64,000 nt of DNA from NCBI GenBank assembly GCA_017993055.1, contig JAGONM010000002.1, positions 1 through 64,000 of the forward strand. Direction: 5' to 3'. A model generated the notes under the pieces. It was not told where the DNA came from and made no database searches. It saw only the letters and a program-made list of their open reading frames with translations. Made by a program: the position numbers and the translations under genes. This document shows positions 9,817 to 17,601 of the stretch, one piece after another (position 1 is the stretch's first letter; each line of letters starts with the position of its first letter). Origin of the DNA: Armatimonadota bacterium. GTDB lineage: Bacteria; Armatimonadota; UBA5829; DTJY01.

Positions 9817-10824
9817 ATGCGCGAAGTTGATTCTCGGAACTCTCACGATATCAGTGTTGAAACCGCGCTCAACTCGCGGTGCGCGGGAGACGCCGACGGC
9901 GATCAGGCCCGGTTTCATTGGGGGCTCTTTGACGTAGATGCTGACATTCCGCCCGAGGTCTTCAACGCGCTTGGGCGGGGGGTTCAGATTCCGAGGTTCA
10001 CCTACTATCCGCTCGACGTGAACCTCGAGGATATCCCCGTTGTGTTCGCCATGTCCGCTGAAGCCGCCGGGTGGGACCGCAAGCGGCTTCACGTCGAGAG
10101 CGGCATGCAGCAGCAGGCTTTTCATCTGGTCTGCGCGGCGTTTGGGGTGGGCACCTGCGTCCTCAACATGGGGATTGAGGGCAAACAGCTCTCCGAGAGC
10201 CAATGGGGCACCGTCCGCATGGATCTCCACGCCATGCGGCCGTCGTACGGCGATTCGTTCTGGACGGTGGAGGCCCCTGACGACTGGGTCTGCGATCACG
10301 GGCTTCCGGCCCCGAACCGGGCGGGGCGGATGCCGCTCCAGAAGGCTCTCGAGGAGATCGGCACGGACGCCGGCGGACGCGGCGCGGAACTGCAGGATCT
10401 CTCCCAACTGCTGTGGGCGGCCCGGGGTCGCACGCCGCATCTCGCAATGGGACGCCGTTGGGGCATGACGATCCCGACCTGGGGCGGGGGCCAGAGCATC
10501 GCAAGCCTCTACGCCGTCACCGGCGAGGGAGCCTTTCGTTACATCAACAGCCGGGACGAGCGAGCGACCCACGCCCTCGATCCCACAGGCCGTCCGTGCA
10601 ACCTGCTTGAGCCCGGGGACTACGCGCGGGTCATTATGGGAATCAACGAGGACACCGGGCGCGCCTGCTGGGAGGTCGGGTACATGATAGAGAACCTGCT
10701 CCTTCAGTCAGCCTCTCTGGGCATTCGGTACGCGGCGGAACTCCTCGACGAGGACGCCTCGCCCGCATACGAGGCCGGCGGGATCGTGTCACCGCTGGCA
10801 ATGCTGAGGGTCTTTCGGGACTGA
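9817..10824 (+). CDS. Nitroreductase/SagB-like protein with two degenerate nitroreductase halves
   Basis: 335 aa from ATG 9817, chosen because GGAGGT lies 6 bp upstream; a TTG at 9793 is also in frame. The C-terminal half resembles SagB-type nitroreductases: LSQLLWAARGRT near residue 200, then a long block ending in ENLLLQSASLGIR near 295. The N-terminal half ends in QQAFHLVCAAFGVGTCVLNMG, which looks like the end of a second, truncated nitroreductase fold. The usual basic, Ser-rich FMN-binding segment (RR/PSAG) is replaced by RRWGMTIPTWGGGQS, so flavin chemistry is uncertain. No thiazole-peptide (TOMM) genes are nearby. Function unknown; it may share a transcript with the transporter genes. 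Confidence 0.7.
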   Translation: MREVDSRNSHDISVETALNSRCAGDADGDQARFHWGLFDVDADIPPEVFNALGRGVQIPRFTYYPLDVNLEDIPVVFAMSAEAAGWDRKRLHVESGMQQQAFHLVCAAFGVGTCVLNMGIEGKQLSESQWGTVRMDLHAMRPSYGDSFWTVEAPDDWVCDHGLPAPNRAGRMPLQKALEEIGTDAGGRGAELQDLSQLLWAARGRTPHLAMGRRWGMTIPTWGGGQSIASLYAVTGEGAFRYINSRDERATHALDPTGRPCNLLEPGDYARVIMGINEDTGRACWEVGYMIENLLLQSASLGIRYAAELLDEDASPAYEAGGIVSPLAMLRVFRD

Positions 10825-11005
10825 CGCCACAACTGTGAACCTTGTAAGCCGGAAATGTGATTAATCTGCATCTTTTCCCTTGCGTTTGTGGGATTCCTAT
10901 GCTATCCTGAGAATGTTCCGCGCCGACAAAGGCGCAGACAGGGCGCGCACCCAAGCAAGGGAATGCCGGCGCGTCCGGAAACACCTGTGCAGGGAGCGCA
11001 CTGCC

Positions 11006-12406
11006 TTGGACAGCCAGAAGACCCCCCAGTCGAAATCCGGCTCGAAGGCCGACGCCAGGCTTCGCGAGTGGGCACTCCGCATCATCAACACGAGCCTGGA
11101 GGAAGCGCGCACCCAGCACCCGCTGGACATCCCCGACGCATTCCGCGACGACCGGCCGACCCTGGGCGCCTCCGTTCCCGTGTCGCTCTACCGCGCCGTG
11201 CGACTGTTGTCCTTCCGGGATCTGCTCGGCGCAGGGCTCTCCTCCGCCATGCTCCACCTCTCCGGCCGGACCCTTGCCGACAAGCTCGGGGTGAGCGGCT
11301 TGGACGCCGTTCTCCGGGTATTCAGTGACCTTCGCATCGCGAACCTGGATGTCGAGCGCAGTAATGGAAGCACGATCCTCATCGCCGCTACCGAGTGCGC
11401 CACCTGTTCCGGCCTGCCGAACATCGGGGAGGCCGTGTGCAGTTTCGAGGCCGGAATCCTCGCGGGCGGCCTCAAGCACGAGTTCGGCGGCGATGCGGTC
11501 ACTGCGGTCGAGAAGAAGTGCTGCGCCCTCGGTGATGCCTGTTGCCTCTGGGAGATCGCTCCTGCCGACGGCAACGGGAACGGTCATGCCGAGGCAGAAC
11601 CGCTCGATCTGATAGCCGCGATGGCGGGGAAGGCCGCGCTCGCGCTCGACGGAGCCCTCGCCATCAAAGAAGCCAACTGCAAGCTCAGGCAGGCCCACAA
11701 GCAGCTCAGGGAGTCAGAGCGGATGACTCATGACCTGACCAACATGGTGGTGCATGATCTCCGCGTGCCGCTCACCGCCGTGATAGGCTCACTGCAGATG
11801 ATCGCCGAGTCAGCCGGCGGCAAGCTCGATCCGAACGAGAAGGAACTGCTGTCGCTCGCGACGGCGGGCGGCGACACCCTTCTTCAGATGATATGCGACC
11901 TCCTCGACGTCGGCAAGCTGGAGGAGCGGAGGTTGGTTCTGCACAGGCGCCCTACCTGGATAGCCGACGTGCTCAATACCGCCCGCAGGCAGATCGAGGT
12001 GCTCGCCCGAAGGAAGAAGCTGTCGCTGAAGTTCGCCGACTCCTCCAACCTGCCGATGCTGTCGCTGGACAGCGATCGGATCGTGAGGGTGCTTGTCAAT
12101 CTGATAGGCAACGCGATCCGGCACACTCCGTCGGGGGGCAGGATTACCGTCAAGACGGGTTTCAAGGACGGTCATGTCGTCGTCAGTGTAGGCGACACGG
12201 GCGAGGGCATCCCGCCGGAGGACCTCGCGCGAATCTTCGACAAGTTCGTGCAGGTGTCGGCGCACCGCTCGCGCAGATCTTACTCGACCGGTCTCGGGCT
12301 GACGTTCTGCAAGCTGGCGGTCGAGGCGCACGGCGGCCGCATCTGGGCCGAGAGCGAGCTCGGCAAGGGCAGCACCTTCACGTTCACACTACCCGTACAA
12401 GCATAG
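11006..12406 (+). CDS. Cytosolic sensor histidine kinase with N-terminal V4R-like domain
   Basis: 466 aa from TTG 11006, which has AGGGAG 9 bp upstream. In-frame alternatives are ATG 10913 and TTG 10880, but the added residues are Arg/Cys-rich and unlike protein. Residues ~85-190 resemble a V4R small-ligand domain (VCSFEAGILAG, KCCALGDACCLWEI), including the clustered cysteines. The kinase core follows: H-box VVHDLRVPL with phospho-acceptor H250, N-box NLIGNAIRHTPSGG, G1 GDTGEGIPPED and G2 STGLGLTFCKL. No membrane segment is present. No response regulator lies next to it, so it is an orphan kinase and its signal is unknown. Confidence 0.88.
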   Translation: MDSQKTPQSKSGSKADARLREWALRIINTSLEEARTQHPLDIPDAFRDDRPTLGASVPVSLYRAVRLLSFRDLLGAGLSSAMLHLSGRTLADKLGVSGLDAVLRVFSDLRIANLDVERSNGSTILIAATECATCSGLPNIGEAVCSFEAGILAGGLKHEFGGDAVTAVEKKCCALGDACCLWEIAPADGNGNGHAEAEPLDLIAAMAGKAALALDGALAIKEANCKLRQAHKQLRESERMTHDLTNMVVHDLRVPLTAVIGSLQMIAESAGGKLDPNEKELLSLATAGGDTLLQMICDLLDVGKLEERRLVLHRRPTWIADVLNTARRQIEVLARRKKLSLKFADSSNLPMLSLDSDRIVRVLVNLIGNAIRHTPSGGRITVKTGFKDGHVVVSVGDTGEGIPPEDLARIFDKFVQVSAHRSRRSYSTGLGLTFCKLAVEAHGGRIWAESELGKGSTFTFTLPVQA

Positions 12407-12499
12407 GTCTCGTCTGTCCCATATGTCCTGTGCCGCAGGACAACCGCCTCCCTCCGTCCAAACCTTCATCAAACCAGCTACCCTCGGGGAGGCGATACC

Positions 12500-15400
12500 A
12501 TGATTTCCCGTGCTCTACTGATCCTGTGCATGATCCTGACTCTGGCGGCCGGGCTCTGCGCCGCCGAGACCACCGTCTGGCAGATCGGCGACTTCGACAA
12601 CTGCTACGAAGACCTCGCCATTCCGCACGACTACGGCGCCTACAACAAGACGTATCCGAAGGACGTGACCTTCACCGTCGGCAAGAGCGATCCCGCGAAG
12701 GATTGGCCGTTCATCCATCCCGGCCCGACGGACGCATGGGCACGTAGTCGCGCGCATCCGTATCAGGTGCTCTTTGATCTGCCGAGCGCGCCCTCGGGCG
12801 TATTCGGCCTGACCATTGACCTGGTGAGCACGCACGGTGGAGATGCCCCGGTCCTCGAGATGTCGCTGAACGGGCAGAGCGGCCGATTCGCGCTGCCTCA
12901 GGGATCGGGCGACAACGCTCTCTCCGACTGCGCGCAGGGCAGGGAGCACGTCATCAAGCTGACCCTCCCGCCGAAGATGTTCCGCAAGGGGGAGAACACG
13001 CTCGCGCTCAAGATCACCGAGGGCTCGTGGATGCTCTACGACGCCATCAGCCTCACGAATGACTCGACCGGACTGATGCCTCAGTACGGAGTGAACAAGG
13101 TATCGCTCACCCCAACGATGTTCCTCGTCAAGCGCGGCGGGAAGATCAAGCAGATCGTCAGGCTCAACGCGGAGTTCTACCCCGGCGTGACCGAGGCCTC
13201 GGCTGTAATCAGGTCCACCGGCCAGAACATCAGCCTCAAGCCGAACCTCCTGGGAATCGCCGAATCCGATCTCGAAGTCAATGAGGTCAAGTCGCCCACG
13301 CCTCTCGAAGTCACCGTCTCGTGCGGAAGCAGTCTGGTGTCGGCCTCATGCGAACTGAAGCCTCAGCGCCACTGGCGGCTCTACGTCCAGCCGAGTTCGC
13401 ACATTGACGTCGGCTACACCGACTGGCAGGAGCGCGTGATTGACCTCCACAACCGGAACATGTCGCTCGCCCTCGACCTCTGCAAGAGGTACCCTGCTTT
13501 CGTCTGGAACACGGAGGTCGCGTGGCCCGAGGACAACTATCTCTCGATGATGCCGAAGGACCGCCGGGATGAGTTCATCAAGTACGCCAAGTCCGGACAG
13601 ATCGGGTGCCAGGCGATCTACGGGAACATGCTCACCGGCATCTGCTCCCACGAGTCGTTCATCCGCGACCTCTACTATGCGCACAATGTCGCCAGGGAGT
13701 ACGGCATCCCGTTCGACATGGCCGTGAGCAGCGACGTGCCGACTCAGGTCTGGACGCTCCCGACCGTGCTCGCGGGCGCGGGGATCAAGTACTTCAGCGC
13801 AGGACTCAACCTCACGCGCGGCGACTCGTTCAACCAGCTCTTCAACAAGCCGTTCTACTGGCAGGGACCGGATGGCGCAAAGGTGCTTGCATGGTTCGCT
13901 CCGGGATATGCTCACGCGGCGCATCTCGGCCTGCAGACGAGCGTCGAGACCGCCGTGCCGCGCGTTCTGGGCCTCCTCTCCGGCTTCGACCGGGCGGACT
14001 ACCCGTATGACGCAGTGCTCGCGTTCGGCGGAGTGAGCGACAACCAGCCGTTCCGACCTGACATGGCATCGGTCGTTGCGGAGTGGAACAAGCGCTACGA
14101 GTACCCGAAGATCATCTTCACGCGCGGGCCGTCCTTCTTCCAGCATATCGAGAAGAACTTCGCAAAGGACATCCCGACGATCGCCGGTGACGGTGGCGTC
14201 TACTGGGAGGACGGCGCGGGCTCGTCCGCCATGGAGACCGCCGATGTGCGTATCGCCAAGGAGCAGCTCGCCACCGCCGAGAAGATCTACTCGCTCCTGT
14301 CCACCTACGGGATCGCCGAATACCCGAAGGCCGAGATAGACGCGGCTTGGAAGAACGCGATCCTCTACGACGAGCACACCTGGGGCGCGCACTGCAGCAT
14401 CAGCCAGCCGGCCAGCGATCAGACGATCCACCAGTGGAACTACAAGAAGCGGTTCGCGACCCTGGCGGAGGCTCAGTCGGAGCAGGTCTTCCGTGATGCC
14501 ATGAGCGACTTGGCGAAGGCCACCAGCGCGAAGGAAGGTGAGATCGTCGTCTACAACCCTCTGAGTTGGCCGGTGAGCGGTCCCGTCGAACTCCTGAGTG
14601 GCCCCGATGGTTCGCTTCCCCACTGGGCGGACAACGTCCCGCCGATGGGGTGCAGGGTCATCTCCGGCCTGTGGAGTGTAGCTGTGGGCGCGAAGAAGAG
14701 ACCCCTGGAGAACAACTACTACCGAGTCGAGTTCGATCCTGCCACCGGTGCGATCAAGAGCCTCTTCGACAAGGAATTGGGCGCGGAGCTGGTCGATCAG
14801 TCGTCAGCAGAGGACTTCAACCAGTACATGTATTTCCGCGGAGGGCAACCGGCCGACGTCACCGAGTGCAAGGCATCGGCTGAGGCGGTCGAGTTCAGCC
14901 CCGGCCAGGGTCGTTCCGGATCAAGGGTCAGCGGCTCGGCGCATCTCACGCCCAAATGGACTACGGAAGTGGTTCTGTATGAGAACCTCAAGCGGATCGA
15001 CTTCATCAACCGGCTGGAGAAGACGGAAACCTACGAGAAGGAAGCCGGGTACTTCGCCTTCCCGTTCAACCTCTACAAGCCCGAGTTCTACGTCGAGCTG
15101 CCGGATGGAGTGGTCAAGCCGAAGTCGCAGATGCTCCCCGGCGCGTGCATGCAGTGGTACTGCGCCCAGGACTTCGTGGCCGCCGCGGATGACAAGTGCG
15201 CGGTCGTCTGGAGCGCGGTCGAGAGCCCGCTGATCACCATCGGCGACGTCAACCGCGAGATATTTCAGTCGCCGCTCCCGATTGAGAACGGGCATCTCTA
15301 CGCCTACGCGTTCAACAACTACTGGTTCACGAACTACAAGGCCTCCCAAGGCGGCGAGATGGAGTTCCGGTACTCGCTCACCTCGATGCCGAAGTACGAC

Positions 15401-15760
15401 CCCGTCGCGGCCTCCCGGTTCGGGCAGTCGGTCCGATGCCCGCTCGTGGCATGGAAGGTGACCTTGAACACTCCGGCCAAGTCCGCACCGGGCATCCCGA
15501 CGAGCCTTGTGTCGGTCTCCGCGCAGAACGTCAACGTCCAAGCAGTGAAGCAGGCCGAATCCGGCGAGGGGCTGATCATCCGGCTCCGCGAACTGACGGG
15601 GGAGGCGACTCCGGTCACCCTCACGCTCCCGAAGGGCAAGTTCAAAGAGGCCTGGTCATGCACACTCGTCGAGGACCCGCTCTCCCGCCTGAAGCTCTCC
15701 CGCGACCAGGTGACGGTCACCGTCCCCGCGAACGGCCTTGCGACCGTCTGGGTGAAGTAG
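12500..15760 (+). CDS. Secreted GH38 family alpha-mannosidase with N-terminal PL4-type carbohydrate domain
   Basis: 1086 aa. A signal peptide of about 22 residues ends LCAAE; the RBS is GGGGAGG before ATG 12500. Residues ~26-185 (VWQIGDFDNCYEDLA) resemble the polysaccharide-lyase-4 C-terminal domain. From ~295 the GH38 catalytic region begins (YVQPSSHIDVGYTDW, with the metal-binding His-x-Asp), and the probable nucleophile is the Asp in AVSSDVPTQ near 411. The C-terminal half matches the beta-sandwich part of GH38 enzymes. Role: hydrolysis of alpha-mannosides outside the cytoplasm, with sugars probably taken up by the transporter encoded at 16744-20007. Confidence 0.88.
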   Translation: MISRALLILCMILTLAAGLCAAETTVWQIGDFDNCYEDLAIPHDYGAYNKTYPKDVTFTVGKSDPAKDWPFIHPGPTDAWARSRAHPYQVLFDLPSAPSGVFGLTIDLVSTHGGDAPVLEMSLNGQSGRFALPQGSGDNALSDCAQGREHVIKLTLPPKMFRKGENTLALKITEGSWMLYDAISLTNDSTGLMPQYGVNKVSLTPTMFLVKRGGKIKQIVRLNAEFYPGVTEASAVIRSTGQNISLKPNLLGIAESDLEVNEVKSPTPLEVTVSCGSSLVSASCELKPQRHWRLYVQPSSHIDVGYTDWQERVIDLHNRNMSLALDLCKRYPAFVWNTEVAWPEDNYLSMMPKDRRDEFIKYAKSGQIGCQAIYGNMLTGICSHESFIRDLYYAHNVAREYGIPFDMAVSSDVPTQVWTLPTVLAGAGIKYFSAGLNLTRGDSFNQLFNKPFYWQGPDGAKVLAWFAPGYAHAAHLGLQTSVETAVPRVLGLLSGFDRADYPYDAVLAFGGVSDNQPFRPDMASVVAEWNKRYEYPKIIFTRGPSFFQHIEKNFAKDIPTIAGDGGVYWEDGAGSSAMETADVRIAKEQLATAEKIYSLLSTYGIAEYPKAEIDAAWKNAILYDEHTWGAHCSISQPASDQTIHQWNYKKRFATLAEAQSEQVFRDAMSDLAKATSAKEGEIVVYNPLSWPVSGPVELLSGPDGSLPHWADNVPPMGCRVISGLWSVAVGAKKRPLENNYYRVEFDPATGAIKSLFDKELGAELVDQSSAEDFNQYMYFRGGQPADVTECKASAEAVEFSPGQGRSGSRVSGSAHLTPKWTTEVVLYENLKRIDFINRLEKTETYEKEAGYFAFPFNLYKPEFYVELPDGVVKPKSQMLPGACMQWYCAQDFVAAADDKCAVVWSAVESPLITIGDVNREIFQSPLPIENGHLYAYAFNNYWFTNYKASQGGEMEFRYSLTSMPKYDPVAASRFGQSVRCPLVAWKVTLNTPAKSAPGIPTSLVSVSAQNVNVQAVKQAESGEGLIIRLRELTGEATPVTLTLPKGKFKEAWSCTLVEDPLSRLKLSRDQVTVTVPANGLATVWVK

Positions 15761-15769
15761 CACGAATAA

Positions 15770-15794
15770 GGGGCGGGAGTCCAACTCCTGCCCC
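15770..15794 (+). terminator. Stem-loop after the mannosidase gene
   Basis: GGGGCGGGAGT (15770-15780) pairs with ACTCCTGCCCC (15784-15794), an 11-bp stem with one G-U and a 3-nt loop. It starts 10 bp after the stop codon. No U-run follows, so it may be a weak or factor-assisted terminator or a 3'-end stabiliser. Confidence 0.5.
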
Positions 15795-15841
15795 AACTGC
15801 CGTCCGATATCCGCGTTCATCTGCGTCCATCGGCGGCATTA

Positions 15842-15922
15842 CCCCTTCAGCGCGCTGATGGTGAGCTCCTTGAGGAAGTGTTTCTAGAAGGCGAAGAAGA
15901 CGATGATCATCGGGACCGCCGA
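15842..15922 (-). pseudogene. Duplicated 3' end of a MalG-type permease gene (remnant)
   Basis: On the minus strand this 81-bp piece reads AVPMIIVFFAF*KHFLK followed by ELTISALKG and a stop. It corresponds to the last 26 codons of the intact permease gene that ends at 16744. About nine base differences separate the copies, one of which turns a CAG (Gln) codon into TAG. Homology stops exactly where the HEPN gene stop codon begins (15923). It is either half of an att-like duplication made when the toxin-antitoxin module arrived, or the last trace of a second permease gene. Confidence 0.85.
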
Positions 15923-16333
15923 CTAGGACTGATCGACGTATCCGTGGCTCCGAAGGTCGGCTTCCACCGAGCGGAGAATGGACTCGGCCTGGGCTCTGGC
16001 CTCCTCCGCATCTTGGACTGTGGCTTCCGGAAGATCGCCAGGATAGCGGGACTCGACCGCCCAGAAGCTCAACTCCGAGAGGTAGGCAAACTCCGTCTTC
16101 GTGTGCCAGTCATCCGGGAGCAGGTTCTTGAGCAGATCGAGATCGTGACTTCGGGGGATCGGCATGTCGAGGAATGCAAAGATGCTCTTGATTGCCTTCT
16201 CCGCGCTCTGCTGTGCGAGAAGGCAGACGTGCCGTGGTGTCTCCGTCTGTTGCAGGACCAGCGCCGCCGCGTAGTCTTCCCTGGCATAGCGGAGCCAGTG
16301 GGCCGTTTCCCTGAGTATCAGATCATCCGGCAT
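15923..16333 (-). CDS. HEPN-domain protein, probable toxin of a HEPN/MNT (type VII-like) toxin-antitoxin pair
   Basis: 136 aa, mostly helical. The HEPN-family wording is clear: LLAQQSAEKAIKSIFAFL near residues 38-55, then IPRSHDLDLL and SRYPGD. In studied HEPN toxins the RNase motif is R-x(4-6)-H; I see no good copy, only RSH near the C-terminus, so RNase activity is doubtful. The gene overlaps the upstream MNT gene by 11 bp, which fits tight co-translation of the pair. It sits between the intact permease gene and a duplicated permease fragment. Confidence 0.82.
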   Translation of the reverse strand: MPDDLILRETAHWLRYAREDYAAALVLQQTETPRHVCLLAQQSAEKAIKSIFAFLDMPIPRSHDLDLLKNLLPDDWHTKTEFAYLSELSFWAVESRYPGDLPEATVQDAEEARAQAESILRSVEADLRSHGYVDQS

Positions 16334-16649
16334 AGAGCACCTTGCCTTCGCGGAGCGCCGGGTAGAGAATCGTGCTGAAGAGCCTGCCGCGTGTCTCCAA
16401 CTCCTCCGAGGTGGTTACGACAATGTCTTTGCCGACTGGCAGATCGGCGAGGGCCTTCATGATGGAGATCGTCGCGGCCTTGCGGTCAGGGCACGTGGCG
16501 AACACCACGAGCAGGTCGATGTCGCTGTCAGGCTGCGCGGCGCCGCGCGCCTGCGATCCGAAGAGGATGATCTTCTCCGGCTTGAAGCGCCCCACTATGC
16601 GTTCGACCATTATGTCGATGGCTTCTCTGGCATCCAGCGTCATACTCAT
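16323..16649 (-). CDS. MNT-type minimal nucleotidyltransferase, probable antitoxin partner of the HEPN protein
   Basis: 108 aa from ATG 16649 (MSMTLDAREA), chosen over longer frames because a TATAAT promoter lies just upstream. The polymerase-beta-type active site GSx10DxD is complete: G31, S32, D43, D45 in LFGSQARGAAQPDSDIDL. In characterised pairs of this type (MntA/HepT), the nucleotidyltransferase adds AMP to the HEPN toxin and neutralises it. The family equivalence here is inferred from motif and gene order (MNT first, HEPN second, overlapping). Confidence 0.85.
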   Translation of the reverse strand: MSMTLDAREAIDIMVERIVGRFKPEKIILFGSQARGAAQPDSDIDLLVVFATCPDRKAATISIMKALADLPVGKDIVVTTSEELETRGRLFSTILYPALREGKVLYAG

Positions 16650-16679
16650 GACCAGCGATCTACCGCCCTTTCTATGGGC

Positions 16680-16708
16680 ATTATACCTCGATCCGGCCCC
16701 GAAGTCAC
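16680..16708 (-). promoter_or_regulatory. Promoter of the MNT/HEPN pair (GTGACT-17-TATAAT)
   Basis: Minus strand: -35-like GTGACT at 16708-16703, 17-bp spacer, perfect TATAAT at 16685-16680. Predicted start near 16672, 23 nt before the MNT ATG. The module therefore carries its own promoter and need not depend on the sugar-transport operon. Confidence 0.6.
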
Positions 16709-16743
16709 CATCCCGCCAACCATGAGCCATCGACCATTCCCCA

Positions 16744-17601
16744 TCATCCCTTCAGTGCGCCGATGGTGAGGCCCTTGAGGAAGTGCTTCTGGAACGCGAA
16801 GAAGACGATGATCATCGGAACCGCCGCGAACGCCGAGCCCGCCATCAGGAGGCCGTAGTCGGTCATCGACTCCTGCTGGAGCGTCGCCAGCCCGACCGCG
16901 AGCGTGCGCATCTCCTTCGACTGAGTGATCAGCAGCGGCCAGAGGAAGTCGTTCCACGCGCCCATGAAGCTGAAGATCCCAAGCACCGCCAGCGCCGGCT
17001 TCGAGAGCGGCAGGATCACCCGCGAGTAGACCCCGAACTCCGATGCCCCGTCGATCCGCGCGGCATCTATCAACTCGTTTGGCAGCGTCCCCATGAACTG
17101 CTTCATCAAGAAAACGCCGAACGCCCCGACCATCCCCGGCAGGATCAGCCCGCCGAAGTTGTTGATCAGGCCCATGCGCGAGACGAGCAGGAATAGCGGC
17201 ACGAGCAGCACCATGCCGGGGATCATCATCGTGCTGAGCAGGCTCCAGAAGATCGCCGTCTTGCCGGGGAATTCCTTCTTGGCGAACGCGTAGCCCGCCA
17301 TCGAGCAGAAGAACAGCATCGTGAGCGTGTGAGCGGCCGCGACGATCGCGCTGTTCGCAAACCATCGGAACGCCGGCGCGCGAGCGAAGAGGTGCTCGTA
17401 GTTGATCAAAGTCGGGTGAGCGGGAAGCCACTCCGGCGGGATCTTGATCGCAGCCCGGACCTCCTTGAACGAGGTCGAGATCATCCAGAACAATGGCAGG
17501 AGCGCCCACAACGCCCACAGGGTCAGGATGACGTAGGCGGCTACCGTAAACGGGGATACTCGAGGACGGGTCGGACTTGTCAGACGAGTCGGATGGTTCA
17601 T
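16744..17601 (-). CDS. Carbohydrate ABC transporter permease, MalG type
   Basis: 285 aa from ATG 17601. This ATG shares its A with the TGA of the upstream permease gene (TGATG), so the two are coupled. Six membrane segments are apparent. The EAA loop that contacts the ATPase is visible as ELIDAARIDGASEFGVYSRV near residues 185-205, and the C-terminus has the LKGLTIGALKG ending usual for MalG-type proteins. With the MalF-type partner and the lipoprotein encoded just upstream it forms a sugar importer; its ATPase is not in the cluster and is presumably a shared MsiK/MalK-type protein. Confidence 0.92.
   Translation of the reverse strand: MNHPTRLTSPTRPRVSPFTVAAYVILTLWALWALLPLFWMISTSFKEVRAAIKIPPEWLPAHPTLINYEHLFARAPAFRWFANSAIVAAAHTLTMLFFCSMAGYAFAKKEFPGKTAIFWSLLSTMMIPGMVLLVPLFLLVSRMGLINNFGGLILPGMVGAFGVFLMKQFMGTLPNELIDAARIDGASEFGVYSRVILPLSKPALAVLGIFSFMGAWNDFLWPLLITQSKEMRTLAVGLATLQQESMTDYGLLMAGSAFAAVPMIIVFFAFQKHFLKGLTIGALKG

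Noticed and set aside
8629-10572. Long minus-strand open frame (647 codons) opposite the permease and nitroreductase-like genes
   Set aside because: His/Arg/Asp-rich translation without domains; a shadow of the plus-strand genes, which have clear motifs and couplings.
12406-12470. Terminator after the histidine kinase gene (TGTCCTG/CAGGACA hairpin)
   Set aside because: Stem is short and has no following T-run; not enough to call.
13346-14623. Minus-strand open frame of 425 codons inside the mannosidase gene
   Set aside because: Lies wholly antisense to the GH38 catalytic region and shows no protein-like features.
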